Assembly: GCF_003515705.1 (NCBI RefSeq)
Contig: NZ_QWEH01000015.1
Span: forward strand, 57,611 to 121,610
DNA: 64,000 nt
Origin: Oceanobacillus profundus
Lineage (GTDB): Bacteria > Bacillota > Bacilli > Bacillales > Amphibacillaceae
Direction of reading: 5' to 3'
Part shown: in pieces, positions 9,168 to 18,353 of the stretch
Layout of the letters: the number at the start of each line of letters is the position of its first letter
Position numbering within the stretch: the first letter of the stretch is position 1
The notes under the pieces: model-generated
Database searches by the model: none
What the model was told of the DNA's origin: nothing
The model's input: the letters and a program-made list of their open reading frames with translations, nothing else
Made by a program: the position numbers and the translations under genes

Positions 9168-10144
9168 TGGTAAGGTTATTTTTACGTGACCAGTTCCCTC
9201 TTATTCTAATCAATTTTATTCAGCTGCTGCTCGTTCTGTTTGTTGTTTGGATGAGTGGCTTCCAGCAATTTTCCTTGTTGATCTATGCCTTATTTCTCGG
9301 AATTTTTCTTTTGACCATTTATTTAGTTTTCCGTTATATAACCCACCGCAGGTTTTACCACCGATTAACAAGGCAAATTAGCAGTCTGGATGAGGTTTTT
9401 GAATCATTGGATACTGCTCCTGTTTCAGCAGCTCTCAGTGATTTGCTCAAAGCGCAGCATCGACTCTACGTAAATGATATGCAGCAACAAGAGAAAAAGC
9501 GAAAAGACCATTTAACCTTTATTAATCAGTGGGTCCACCAAATGAAGACGCCATTGTCTGTCGTGGAATTGATCATTCAGGATCGTGATGATGAGCAAAT
9601 GATGAGTATCCAAGAGGAAACGGATAAATTAGAAAAGGGACTTGAGATGGTTTTATATGTCGCGAGATTGGACGCTTTTGAACAAGATTTCCATGTACAG
9701 CCCGTATCACTGAAAGCTGCAGTTGACGAAGCGATCCAGGATAATAAACGTCTTTTCATTAAGAATCAGGTTTATCCGGATGTACAAGTTTCTCCCGCAA
9801 TGGTTGAATCGGACGAAAAATGGCTGGAATTTATCTTTAATCAGGTTATAACCAATGGTATTAAATACTCTAGTGGAATTGGGAAGAAGATATCGATATA
9901 CGACCAAAAAACGGAAAACGGAATAGATTTAGTGATTCAAGACATGGGTGTTGGAATTCCGATGACTGATTTAAAGCGTGTATTTGACCCATTTTTTACA
10001 GGTGAAAATGGTCGCGTTTACCGGGAGTCTACAGGTATGGGGCTATATCTTGTAAAAGAAGTTTGTGAAAAGCTGGGACATGAGGTTCACATAGAATCCG
10101 CGCAGGGAGAAGGCACACTGGTTAAGATAAGTTTCATTTCTTAA
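9167..10144 (+). CDS. BceS-like intramembrane-sensing histidine kinase
   Basis: Sensor kinase with two closely spaced N-terminal helices (~residues 10-60) and almost no extracellular loop, the mark of the intramembrane-sensing class that detects ligands through its BceAB-type transporter. The phosphoacceptor is in FINQWVHQMKTPL; the ATPase domain has N-box VITNGIKYS, G1 DMGVGIP and G2 STGMGLYLVKEV. The ATG at 9167 has GGGAG at 8 bases and overlaps the regulator stop; an in-frame TTG at 9152 lies on top of that site. 325 residues. Confidence 0.92.
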   Translation: MVRLFLRDQFPLILINFIQLLLVLFVVWMSGFQQFSLLIYALFLGIFLLTIYLVFRYITHRRFYHRLTRQISSLDEVFESLDTAPVSAALSDLLKAQHRLYVNDMQQQEKKRKDHLTFINQWVHQMKTPLSVVELIIQDRDDEQMMSIQEETDKLEKGLEMVLYVARLDAFEQDFHVQPVSLKAAVDEAIQDNKRLFIKNQVYPDVQVSPAMVESDEKWLEFIFNQVITNGIKYSSGIGKKISIYDQKTENGIDLVIQDMGVGIPMTDLKRVFDPFFTGENGRVYRESTGMGLYLVKEVCEKLGHEVHIESAQGEGTLVKISFIS

Positions 10145-10251
10145 ATCAAAAAACAAAACCTTACATGAATGTAAGGAAAATGAAAGTTAGAGCGATGTTT
10201 AAATTCCCCATTTTCTTTTACACTGTATATAAGAGGAAAGGGGATTTTGAA

Positions 10252-11022
10252 TTGGATATATTAAAAGTTAAAAACTTAAGCAAGGTATACGACGGAAAAG
10301 TAGCCCATAAGGCATTAACAAATATAGATTTAACAATTGAAGAAGGAGAATTCGTAGGAATCATGGGGCCTTCTGGGAGCGGGAAATCAACCTTGCTCAA
10401 TCTGGTAGCAACAATTGATCAGCCAACCTCGGGGAGCATTATGGTGAATGACAAGGATCCGTTACGAATGAAGCATAATGAGCTAGCGATATTTCGGCGC
10501 AGGGAGTTAGGCTTCATTTTTCAGGATTTTAACTTGCTGCCTACATTAACGGTAGAAGAGAACATTGTTCTCCCGCTCACGCTTGAGGGTGTTCGCGTGA
10601 AGGAGATGGAGGAAAGGGTAGTGGCTGTTGCAGAAAAGCTTGGGATTACGCCAATCTTGAAAAAACGGATTTACGAAATATCAGGTGGACAGGCGCAGCG
10701 AACTGCCATTGCCAGGGCAATTATTCACCGTCCTAAGATGGTTTTAGCGGATGAACCGACAGGTAATTTGGATTCGAAATCTTCCCGGGCTGCAATGGAT
10801 ATGATGGAGAAAATCAACAAGCAGGATAAGACAACGATGATGATGGTAACACATGACCCCGTAGCAGCAAGCTATACAGAGCGAGTTGTTTTTATTAAAG
10901 ACGGAAAGCTGTTTAACGAAATTCATCGCGGGGATAATCGCCAAGCTTTCTTCCAAAAAATTATTGACGTGTTATCGCTGTTGGGAGGGGATGCAAGTGA
11001 CCTTTCGTCAATTCGCGTTTAA
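10252..11022 (+). CDS. BceA-like ABC transporter ATP-binding protein
   Basis: ATPase of the peptide-detoxification/sensing transporter. Walker A GPSGSGKST, Q-loop FIFQDFNLLPTL, signature SGGQAQRTAIARAI and Walker B MVLADEPTGNLDSK are intact. The open frame extends back to 10165, but the TTG at 10252 has AAAGGGG at 8 bases and begins the protein (LDILKVKNLSKVY) as in homologues, giving 256 residues. Its 3' end overlaps the permease gene by about 26 bases. The gap to the kinase is ~107 bases, so a separate promoter is possible. Confidence 0.9.
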   Translation: MDILKVKNLSKVYDGKVAHKALTNIDLTIEEGEFVGIMGPSGSGKSTLLNLVATIDQPTSGSIMVNDKDPLRMKHNELAIFRRRELGFIFQDFNLLPTLTVEENIVLPLTLEGVRVKEMEERVVAVAEKLGITPILKKRIYEISGGQAQRTAIARAIIHRPKMVLADEPTGNLDSKSSRAAMDMMEKINKQDKTTMMMVTHDPVAASYTERVVFIKDGKLFNEIHRGDNRQAFFQKIIDVLSLLGGDASDLSSIRV

Positions 11023-12895
11023 TAACGTTTTACGAAATAAGCGTATCTATGCAGCATATTTCCTAAGTAGTCTTTTTTCGGTACTCGTCTTTTTTGTGTA
11101 TGCAATCTTTGCTTTCCATCCAGGATTATCAGCGGTACACCCAGCTGTGTCCAAGGGTCTTCACTTTGCCGAAGGGATTATTTACGTGTTTTCCTTTATC
11201 TTTGTCCTTGTATCGATGAGTGCCTTTTTACACTCGCGAAAAAAGGAATTCGGTCTAATGGTGATGCTCGGCATGACAAATCAGCAATTACGCCGAATGG
11301 TCTTTTTAGAGAATATACTAATTGGTTTTTTAGCAACGGCTTCAGGAGTAGGGCTAGGGCTCGTATTTGCTAAACTGTTCTTGATGACAGCAGAAACAGT
11401 CCTGGATTTAAAGGAAATGCTGGATTTTTATATCCCGTGGCAAGCTGTTGTTTTAACATGTGTTGCTTTCTTGTTCTTATTTATTGTCATTTCCTTCTTT
11501 ACAGTCATGATATTAAAAGGAAATAAATTAATCGACTTGATTAAAAGAAGCTCAGCACCTAAGAAAGAGCCTAAAGCTTCTGCTGTCCTTTCGATATTGT
11601 CATTCCTTTTATTAGCAGCTGGCTATGCAATTGCATTGGCAGTAAGCGGAGCGATGGTCGTTGTTGCAATGATACCTGTTACGATTATTGTTATTATCGG
11701 CACGTATTTTCTTTTTACCCAGTTAAGTGTATTTATGATTCATCAGCTAAAGAAACGCAAACTCTTGTTTTGGAAAAAGACAAATCTTGTCCTGTTTTCT
11801 GACCTGGCCTATCGAATGAAGGATAATGCTCGTGCCTTTTTCTTTGTAGCGATTGTTTCAACCGTTGCTTTTACTGCAATTGGCAGCCTTGTAGGTTTTC
11901 GCTATATGTCTACGACTTCAATGGTAGAAAATACACCATTTGCAATGGATTATGTCTCAAAATACGGTAATGACGATGAAGAAGAGCATATTAAGCTAAT
12001 CGAATCAAATTTAGCTGATTTCCCTTATACAAAGGTGGCTGTTCATATCAAAAAGGTGTCCATACCTAGCTTGGCTAGTGAGTATGTTCCTCTTACAGGG
12101 ATTATATCGGAGTCTGAATACAATGAGCTCGCTAAGGAAGCTGGTCAACAAGACCAACAGCTTGAACTGACAGATAATCAGACAATCTTCCTTTACTATC
12201 AAAATTCTACCTCTGAAGCAACAGAGCATGTGGAGAGTATGGATCTAGAAGTTGATGGTAAAGAACTGAATCAGATTTCAAATCAGGGTTCAAATCTGAT
12301 TCGAACGTATGATGACTACCTTGTAGTAGATGATCAATTCTATAATGATATAGAAGCAACCGAATCAGAGAGTTATTATGGGTTTCAAGTGAAAGATTGG
12401 AAGGCAACTGGAGAGGTTGGTGAGCAGCTTCTCCAGGAAATGGATGTAGCTGAAACAAGCGGATATGGAGAGGATTTTCGCTATGCTAGTCTTGGCTATG
12501 ATTGGATGGAGCTAAACCAGGCATTAGGTGCCACGTTATTCATTGGATTATTTATCGGTGCAGTATTTTTTGTTGCTGCGGGAAGCTTTTTATACTTCCG
12601 TTTATATGCTGATTTAGAAAATGAGAAACAGAAATTTGCTGCGGTTAGCAAAATAGGTCTTACGGATAAAGAATTATCCAAGATATTAACGACTCAATTA
12701 GCTTTGTTATTCTTTGTTCCAATTGCTGTGGCAGTCATTCATGGGGCAGTAGCTTTAACTGCACTGCAAAATATGTTTGATTTCAGCTTGTTTAAGAGCT
12801 CAGCTCTCGTTTTAGGAAGCTTTAGTCTTATTCAAATTGTTTACTTTATAGTTATTAGACATAATTATATCCGAAAAATAAAAAGTTATTTATAA
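10997..12895 (+). CDS. BceB-like ABC permease with large extracellular domain
   Basis: FtsX-like permease of the Bce type, 632 residues with about ten helices. The large outside domain between the seventh and eighth helices spans roughly residues 310-505 and is rich in acidic residues; it is the usual ligand-sensing part. The N-terminus FRQFAFNNVLRNKRIYAAYF is typical of the family. GTG at 10997 follows GGGAGGGG by 6 bases; the ATG at 10991 is too close to that site. It partners the ATPase at 10252 and signals to the kinase at 9167. Confidence 0.92.
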   Translation: MTFRQFAFNNVLRNKRIYAAYFLSSLFSVLVFFVYAIFAFHPGLSAVHPAVSKGLHFAEGIIYVFSFIFVLVSMSAFLHSRKKEFGLMVMLGMTNQQLRRMVFLENILIGFLATASGVGLGLVFAKLFLMTAETVLDLKEMLDFYIPWQAVVLTCVAFLFLFIVISFFTVMILKGNKLIDLIKRSSAPKKEPKASAVLSILSFLLLAAGYAIALAVSGAMVVVAMIPVTIIVIIGTYFLFTQLSVFMIHQLKKRKLLFWKKTNLVLFSDLAYRMKDNARAFFFVAIVSTVAFTAIGSLVGFRYMSTTSMVENTPFAMDYVSKYGNDDEEEHIKLIESNLADFPYTKVAVHIKKVSIPSLASEYVPLTGIISESEYNELAKEAGQQDQQLELTDNQTIFLYYQNSTSEATEHVESMDLEVDGKELNQISNQGSNLIRTYDDYLVVDDQFYNDIEATESESYYGFQVKDWKATGEVGEQLLQEMDVAETSGYGEDFRYASLGYDWMELNQALGATLFIGLFIGAVFFVAAGSFLYFRLYADLENEKQKFAAVSKIGLTDKELSKILTTQLALLFFVPIAVAVIHGAVALTALQNMFDFSLFKSSALVLGSFSLIQIVYFIVIRHNYIRKIKSYL

Positions 12896-13032
12896 AGTTG
12901 GGGGTTTCCCTTCCTCCCCACTGAATGGTTGAACAGAATCAGGAATTTACGGGCTGTTTATCCCCCGCCTTTACATGTTTTTGGTTACCTTATGCATAGA
13001 GGCGGAGGTGTTACAGCTCGTTAATGCGTGAT

Positions 13033-13079
13033 AAAAAGGAACACGGGAGAAGTGCTTATCTTCTCTTGTGTTCTTTTTT
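13033..13079 (+). terminator. Long hairpin terminator
   Basis: AAAAAGGAACACGGGAGAAG (13033-13052) pairs with CTTCTCTTGTGTTCTTTTTT (13060-13079), with a 7-base loop and a terminal T-run. It is ~140 bases after the Bce-type permease. The stretch 12896-13032 holds no gene I can support. Confidence 0.8.
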
Positions 13080-13237
13080 ACTAGATAAAAAGATACGGGA
13101 TAACGCAGCAAAAATCTATTTTTACCAGGACAAACAAAGGCAAATGGATTTTTTACATACAATGGATAAAAAAACACAAAAAAACTTCGCGAAACTCCAT
13201 GTACAAATAACGAAAATTTGCTATTATTTTAATTGAG

Positions 13238-13256
13238 GATGATTATCATTATCATC
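13238..13256. promoter_or_regulatory. Fur box upstream of the btr/feu-like locus
   Basis: GATGATTATCATTATCATC matches the 7-1-7 Fur consensus (TGATAATNATTATCA) at 14 of 15 positions between 13240 and 13254. It lies ~130 bases before the AraC-type regulator that heads the second iron locus, so the regulator and possibly the whole locus should be iron-repressed. A -35/-10 pair could not be fixed with confidence. Confidence 0.8.
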
Positions 13257-13387
13257 ACGTTGCTAGTGTTTAAGAAAAGGTTACATATGGCTGGGTTAAT
13301 TTAAAAGAGTTTTCCGCATATTAATTGCACATTGTGTATCCCATAGGATTATTTCCCTGCATCTGAAGGAAGGAGTGGGTAGGAGAT

Positions 13388-14200
13388 ATGACAAATATGG
13401 AGCAAATAAAAGAATTATATACAACAGCTCCACTATCCTTTGTTGATATTATTACGCAAAAGGTTACATATACAAATTCAGTCCGAACCATTTTTACGAA
13501 TGAAAAATTAAGTGGGTTGGTATTCCCTTTAAGAGGAAAGGCACAATTTTCAATTGATGGGTTGACCTATGAAATTGAACAAGGATCCATTTTACATGTA
13601 GGGCCTAACATGGAGATGAAGCGCACGGCTGAGAATGACGAAGTTTTTGAATATGCAGTGATTCACTTTGAACTTTCGAGTGAATCAGCAAATCGATTTC
13701 CGATTTTTAGGGAGCACTTTATGCTTCGGATTGGCGATAGTATGAAATTAAATAATCGTGTTCAGCAGCTTATGCAAAACTTCCTAATTCCTGGTGGTTT
13801 GGCATTTTTACAATCGAAGCGGTTATTTTTAACGATTTTGGCAGAGATGATTGTGGCAAGTGAGAAGACGGATTTAGAAAAAGCAGAAAATATGGATGTC
13901 ATTATTCAGTATATGCATCAATTTTTTCCGAAGGGGATAACCGTTCTACACGTTGCAAAGCATTTTCAGATAGACCGCAGGAGACTATCGTCTTTATTTG
14001 AAAGACAAATGGGTGTTAGCCCAAATATGTATTTAACCGACTTGCGGATTCAGAAGGCGAAGTTATTGCTTCGCACATCTAATCTATCAATTGCTCATAT
14101 TGCTGAAAGCATTGGTTACAGAGATCATTTTTATTTTAGCAGAGTTTTTAAAAAGGAAACTGGATTATCCCCCACTCTTTACCGGAGGCATTTGGGATAA
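13388..14200 (+). CDS. AraC-family regulator of siderophore uptake (Btr-like position)
   Basis: AraC/XylS transcription factor, 270 residues: an N-terminal cupin-like sensing domain (~20-100, GLVFPLRGKAQFSIDG) and two helix-turn-helix motifs in residues ~170-268 (VAKHFQIDRRRLSSLFERQM; IAESIGYRDHFYFSRVFKKE; GLSPTLYRR). It sits directly upstream of feuABC-besA-like genes exactly where B. subtilis has Btr, the ferri-bacillibactin-responsive activator. B. subtilis Btr carries a fused FeuA-like binding domain that is absent here, so ligand sensing must differ. Several ATG choices exist; 13388 keeps the longest frame next to AGGAG. Confidence 0.85.
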   Translation: MTNMEQIKELYTTAPLSFVDIITQKVTYTNSVRTIFTNEKLSGLVFPLRGKAQFSIDGLTYEIEQGSILHVGPNMEMKRTAENDEVFEYAVIHFELSSESANRFPIFREHFMLRIGDSMKLNNRVQQLMQNFLIPGGLAFLQSKRLFLTILAEMIVASEKTDLEKAENMDVIIQYMHQFFPKGITVLHVAKHFQIDRRRLSSLFERQMGVSPNMYLTDLRIQKAKLLLRTSNLSIAHIAESIGYRDHFYFSRVFKKETGLSPTLYRRHLG

Positions 14201-14239
14201 TAATTCACTACAAAATGAATCTAAAGGGAGCGTTACGAT

Positions 14240-15199
14240 ATGAAGCTAAAATCACGGTTATGTATTCTATTATTTATTAGTCTGCTTGCATTAGGCGGAT
14301 GCAATACAGGGGATGCGTCGAAGGAATCGGAAGCATCCGTGAACGGGGGAGAAAAGAGTGAATCGGACACACGGGAGATTACCTATTTAGGAGAAACGTA
14401 TACGGTTCCTGTCGATGTGGAGCGCATTGTCATTACTGGTGCAATGGAAGCGATGGAAGATGCTACGGCATTGGATGTTGAGCCTGTAGGGGCTATTACG
14501 CTTGGCGGAGAGTTCCCAGAGGTATTTAAGGAATCGATGGGGCAAGCAGAATCAATTGGGGAGAAGCAAGAGCCTAATTTTGAGAAAATATTACAGTTGA
14601 AGCCCGATGTTATTTTGGGAACAACTAAATTTCCGGAAGAGGTTGTAAGTAAGCTGGAACAAATTGCTCCAACCATTTTAGTTTCCCATATTTCAACAGA
14701 TTGGGAGGATAATCTGCTGTTAATGGGAGCGCTAAACGGAAAAGAGAAGGAAGCTGAAACATTATTGAGTGATTACGGTCAGCTTGTTGATACGGCTAAG
14801 GCAGATCTAGCAGAGGATTTCGAGGATAAAACTGTTGTTGCAATTCGCGTTCGGGCTGGTAAAATGTTTATTTATCCAGAAGACGTCTTCTTCAATCCAA
14901 TTTTGTATAGTGAGCTGGAATTAAATGCTCCAGAAGCAGTAAAGAACGCTAAAGCACAAGAGGAAATATCGATCGAACAGCTTGCCGAAATGAATCCTGA
15001 CTATATTTTCATGCAGGTACAGCAGACAGGAACGCAGGAGAATGAACAAGCTTTTGAGCAATTAAAACAAAATTCGATTATCCAAAATATCGATGCATTT
15101 AAAGAGGAACAAGTCTATGTAAACATCGTTGACTCCTTATTAGAAGGGGGATCCGCATTCAGTAAAAGTGAATTTGTGAAAGCATTAGAGAGTAATTGA
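14240..15199 (+). CDS. feuA: FeuA-like ferric siderophore-binding lipoprotein
   Basis: Lipid-anchored iron-siderophore binding protein. The signal peptide ends at a lipobox with Cys21 (ALGGC), followed by an acidic/Ser linker and the two-lobe fold with VDVERIVITGAMEAMEDATA and the KPDVILGTTKF motif. 319 residues. The symbol rests on order: regulator, binding protein, two permeases and a bacillibactin-type esterase, as in B. subtilis btr-feuABC-besA. It may bind catecholate siderophores (bacillibactin/enterobactin); this is inferred from context, not from residues. Confidence 0.83.
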   Translation: MKLKSRLCILLFISLLALGGCNTGDASKESEASVNGGEKSESDTREITYLGETYTVPVDVERIVITGAMEAMEDATALDVEPVGAITLGGEFPEVFKESMGQAESIGEKQEPNFEKILQLKPDVILGTTKFPEEVVSKLEQIAPTILVSHISTDWEDNLLLMGALNGKEKEAETLLSDYGQLVDTAKADLAEDFEDKTVVAIRVRAGKMFIYPEDVFFNPILYSELELNAPEAVKNAKAQEEISIEQLAEMNPDYIFMQVQQTGTQENEQAFEQLKQNSIIQNIDAFKEEQVYVNIVDSLLEGGSAFSKSEFVKALESN

Positions 15200-15228
15200 G
15201 ATTACAGGAGGAAATAGGGGTAACGTGC

Positions 15229-16236
15229 ATGTCTAGTATCCGAAATAAAACGATTCTATTACTGATTAGCATACCAATTGGTCTCGTGATTACAATATTT
15301 TGTTCGGTTATGTATGGTGCGAACACCTATAACATATCGACCGTTTTTGAGGCTATCTTCCATGCTGATCTTTCTAATATGGATCATCTGATTATTCGCA
15401 CGTCCCGTATTCCGCGTGTTATCGGGGCTCTGTTAGTCGGACTGTTTATAGCCATTTCAGGTGCATTAATGCAGGGGATGACGAGGAATTATCTCGCATC
15501 CCCTAGTATTATGGGAGTTTCAGATGGATCCATTTTTGTTATTACGCTGAGCATGATATTTTTACCGAACGCAACACCATTGACATTAATTATTTTTTCG
15601 TTTATTGGGTCTGTTCTAGGTCTATTATTTGTGTTTGGAGTTGCTCGTTTAATACCCAATGGATTGTCTCCCATTTCTTTGGCCATCATTGGGACGATTC
15701 TTGGTATGTTCCTGAATGGCGTTTCCCAGGCGCTTGCTACATATTATCAGGTTTCACAGAATATTAGTTTTTGGTATAACACAAGGCTGCATCAAATTGA
15801 TCCGCTTGTTATTAAATGGTCAATTCCTATTGCAATCATTGGGCTCCTTCTGGCATTGGCGGTTAGCAAAGCAATTACAGCAATTTCTTTAGGAGATGAA
15901 GTCGCCCAAGGATTGGGAATTAAACTGATGAAGATGAAATTACTAACAATACTAAGCGTAGCAATTCTAACCGGTATTTCGGTAGCGATGGTTGGGAAAA
16001 TAACATTTATTGGGTTAGTTATCCCGCATATCGCCCGCTTTATTGTAGGAGAAGATTATAAACGGATTATTTTTTTTGCTGGCATACTAGGGGCGTTTTT
16101 CTTAGCTTGGGCAGATATTATCAGCAGGGCAATCAATCCGCCATTCGAAACTCCAATTGGCGTCGTAACAGCCTTAGTCGGTGTCCCGTTCTTCCTTTAT
16201 TTAATTCGAGTAAAGGGAGGAAAACAACATGCATAA
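15229..16236 (+). CDS. feuB: FeuB-like siderophore permease
   Basis: FecCD-family membrane subunit, 335 residues, about ten helices. Family motifs are LMQGMTRNYLASPSIMGVSDG (pieces QGMTRNYLASPSIMG) near residue 85-105 and the coupling loop GLVIPHIARFIVGEDYK. The NYLASP in place of NPLADP is seen in FeuB/YfiZ-like subunits. ATG at 15229 has AGGGG at 8 bases; the longer TTG frame from 15196 would overlap the feuA stop. It overlaps the next permease gene by 8 bases. Confidence 0.88.
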   Translation: MSSIRNKTILLLISIPIGLVITIFCSVMYGANTYNISTVFEAIFHADLSNMDHLIIRTSRIPRVIGALLVGLFIAISGALMQGMTRNYLASPSIMGVSDGSIFVITLSMIFLPNATPLTLIIFSFIGSVLGLLFVFGVARLIPNGLSPISLAIIGTILGMFLNGVSQALATYYQVSQNISFWYNTRLHQIDPLVIKWSIPIAIIGLLLALAVSKAITAISLGDEVAQGLGIKLMKMKLLTILSVAILTGISVAMVGKITFIGLVIPHIARFIVGEDYKRIIFFAGILGAFFLAWADIISRAINPPFETPIGVVTALVGVPFFLYLIRVKGGKQHA

Positions 16237-17260
16237 ACGTAGGGAAAATCGGCGTTTTATTCGAATATTTTTGTTGGGAATCGTGTTCACCATTTTCATC
16301 ATGTATATGAGTTTAGCAACTGGCATATTTGATCTAACGCATTTGGAAATCATCCAGACTCTCCTGGGACTTGATGCCCTCTGGGAAAATCATCTTGTTA
16401 TCTATGAATTTAGACTGCCCCGTATTGTGATTGGTGCATTTGTCGGATGTGCTTTAGGAATGGTAGGTTCTGTTTTACAAGGTGTAACAAAAAATTACTT
16501 AGCAGATCCAGGCATTTTAGGAATACAAGCCGCAGTTGGGTTTTCTGTAGTTTGTTATATGCTTATCGTTCAAAGTAATGTAACTGGGATGAGCGAGCTG
16601 TCTATCATTAGTATGTCCCTGTTTGGTTGGATTGGGGGCATACTGGCTGCTATCTTTCTCTTTTTGTTTTCAAGGAAGCGAGGGGAAATCGATCCAAGAC
16701 GGCTGATCTTAGTTGGGATTGCGCTGAATGCTGGATTCGGTGCACTTACCCTTTTTGTATCATTAAAGATGAACCCGCAAGATTTTGAAATGGCAACAGT
16801 TTGGCTATCTGGAAGTATTTACAGTGCCTCTTGGGAACAAATTTATTCGATGATTCCATGGTTTATCCTGGTAGTCCCGCTCTTTTTGTCGAAGGCTCGT
16901 ATATTGAACCTTTTACAGCTTAATGAGATGACTATCGTTGGTTTAGGAATACGGGCTAACCGAATCCGTTTCTTGCTTCTTTTAGGAGCGGTAGGATTAA
17001 TCAGCTCCTCTGTGATTGTCTCTGGGAGTATTGGTTTTGTTGGCCTGATTGCTCCGCATATAGCAAGACGCTTGGTAGGAATCCACTATCCATACATATT
17101 GCCAATTAGTGGTCTGACTGGCATGCTATTGGTTGTGGTGGGAGATTGGATTGGCAGAACCATCTTTGCACCTGCTGAATTGGCTGTAGGAATAGTCATA
17201 TCCATAATTGGTGTTCCATATTTTATATATTTATTAATGCGTTCAGCGCGCAACGTTTAA
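16229..17260 (+). CDS. feuC: FeuC-like siderophore permease
   Basis: Second FecCD-family subunit, 343 residues. It has the motif LQGVTKNYLADPGILGIQAA around residue 85-105 and the coupling loop GLIAPHIARRLVGIHYP. ATG at 16229 lies within the end of feuB and is preceded by AAGGGAGG. The locus has no ATPase gene, as in B. subtilis, where YusV serves FeuBC in trans; the ATPase at 6270 in this window is a candidate for that shared role. Confidence 0.88.
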   Translation: MHKRRENRRFIRIFLLGIVFTIFIMYMSLATGIFDLTHLEIIQTLLGLDALWENHLVIYEFRLPRIVIGAFVGCALGMVGSVLQGVTKNYLADPGILGIQAAVGFSVVCYMLIVQSNVTGMSELSIISMSLFGWIGGILAAIFLFLFSRKRGEIDPRRLILVGIALNAGFGALTLFVSLKMNPQDFEMATVWLSGSIYSASWEQIYSMIPWFILVVPLFLSKARILNLLQLNEMTIVGLGIRANRIRFLLLLGAVGLISSSVIVSGSIGFVGLIAPHIARRLVGIHYPYILPISGLTGMLLVVVGDWIGRTIFAPAELAVGIVISIIGVPYFIYLLMRSARNV

Positions 17261-17290
17261 CATTATGAAAAAAGAGGGGGCAGGTAGACT

Positions 17291-18052
17291 ATGCAACACG
17301 AATTAATACAGACATTTCGACATTCGATATCTGATATATCTTATCAAGTAAGCATATCGATTCCTACTGATCGTGCTCCTAAGGAAGGTTTCCCGGTTTT
17401 ATATGTTTTGGATGGAAATGCATATGGAACGTTATGTAGAGAGATTGTAAAGATACAGTCCAGGCGCGCTGAGAAGACGGGAGTATCTCCGATGATTATC
17501 GTTAGTATAGGATACGCTGTAAATGATATTTTCCCTTCTTTAAGAGTATATGATTTTACACCTGCATCAGCTGCTGCGTCCCTTCCGCCCAAGCCAGATG
17601 GTGCATCATGGCCAACGCATGGTGGGGCAAAAGAATTTCTCGATTTTTTAGAGACGATTGTTCAGCCATTTGTATATCAGTCAGCTCCTGTTAATCCACA
17701 TAATCAAATACTGTTTGGCCATTCATTAGGTGGATTATTTGTTTTAAATACGTTGTTTGAACGTCCCAATTTATTTCGGAATTATATTTGCTTTAGTCCA
17801 TCCATTTGGTGGAACGACAAGGAGATTTTAAATAAGGAACGAGCGGATTTTCTCATGCATGATCGAAATCTGTTTATAGCTGCGGAAAGAACGGAGAAAA
17901 TGGATATGCACGAAAATGCCTTCCTCCTTTTTCAAAGGCTGCAAGTAAATAATCCAAGAGCTGTTGCTTTTCGTTCTCCCACGGGAGAAAACCATATGTC
18001 GATTGTTCCTACTGTTTTAAGTGATGCGCTTCGTTACTTATTTAGTCGTTAG
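17291..18052 (+). CDS. besA: BesA-like siderophore esterase
   Basis: Alpha/beta-hydrolase of the esterase D/IroE-Fes group, 253 residues with no signal peptide, so cytoplasmic. The nucleophile elbow is GHSLGG (Ser ~147), the catalytic His is in GENHMSIVP near residue 237, and YVLDGNAYGT forms the early core strand. In B. subtilis the protein at this position (YbbA/BesA) opens the trilactone ring of ferri-bacillibactin to release iron. Here it follows feuC by 30 bases with a clear GGGGG site. Assignment rests on family plus gene order. Confidence 0.85.
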   Translation: MQHELIQTFRHSISDISYQVSISIPTDRAPKEGFPVLYVLDGNAYGTLCREIVKIQSRRAEKTGVSPMIIVSIGYAVNDIFPSLRVYDFTPASAAASLPPKPDGASWPTHGGAKEFLDFLETIVQPFVYQSAPVNPHNQILFGHSLGGLFVLNTLFERPNLFRNYICFSPSIWWNDKEILNKERADFLMHDRNLFIAAERTEKMDMHENAFLLFQRLQVNNPRAVAFRSPTGENHMSIVPTVLSDALRYLFSR

Positions 18053-18197
18053 CAAAAGCTACAAACGTCGCTAGCTGCTTAAATGAAACGAAAGTAATGA
18101 TTCAGGAAGGTTGAAATCTCTGAATGCCTAGAAGAAATTCTAATCATACATACTATCATCCAGATGTGGCACCATAGAAGCATGGAGGTGCTTATCT

Positions 18198-18350
18198 GTG
18201 AGCAAAGCAGGAAACAATAAACGTGAAGTCGTAAGTGACAAGCATGCAGTAAGAGAAAAGCTATCGACTGAATTTGACCATGAATTTGCTAATGAACCAT
18301 TAACAGCAGAAGAAAGACATAATAATAAAAAAACGAAGAAACGACAATAG
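18198..18350 (+). CDS. sspO: Small acid-soluble spore protein O
   Basis: A 50-residue protein starting at GTG 18198 with GGAGGTG at 18184-18190, spacing 7. The C-terminal half reads EFANEPLTAEERHNNKK and closely resembles SspO of Bacillus (EFSNEPLTEAQRQNNKKRKK from memory). It is basic and Gln/Lys-rich at the end, as expected for a minor small acid-soluble spore protein made in the forespore. Its own perfect hairpin terminator follows. No sigma-G promoter of standard spacing could be fixed upstream: a CATACTA at 18149 lacks a well-spaced -35. Confidence 0.85.
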   Translation: MSKAGNNKREVVSDKHAVREKLSTEFDHEFANEPLTAEERHNNKKTKKRQ

Positions 18351-18353
18351 TAA

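Noticed and set aside
12990..13026. Tiny leader peptide (GTG TTA CAG CTC ... TGA) before the hairpin at 13033
   Set aside because: The ribosome-like GGAGG touches the start codon with no spacing, and no regulated gene follows directly.
13024..13236. 70-codon plus-strand ORF after the Bce-type permease
   Set aside because: It runs through the terminator hairpin, is Lys-rich without similarity to anything I know, and has no ribosome site.
18122..18155. Sigma-G promoter for sspO
   Set aside because: GAATG and CATACTA are present but 22 bases apart, too far for the 17-18 base spacing expected.
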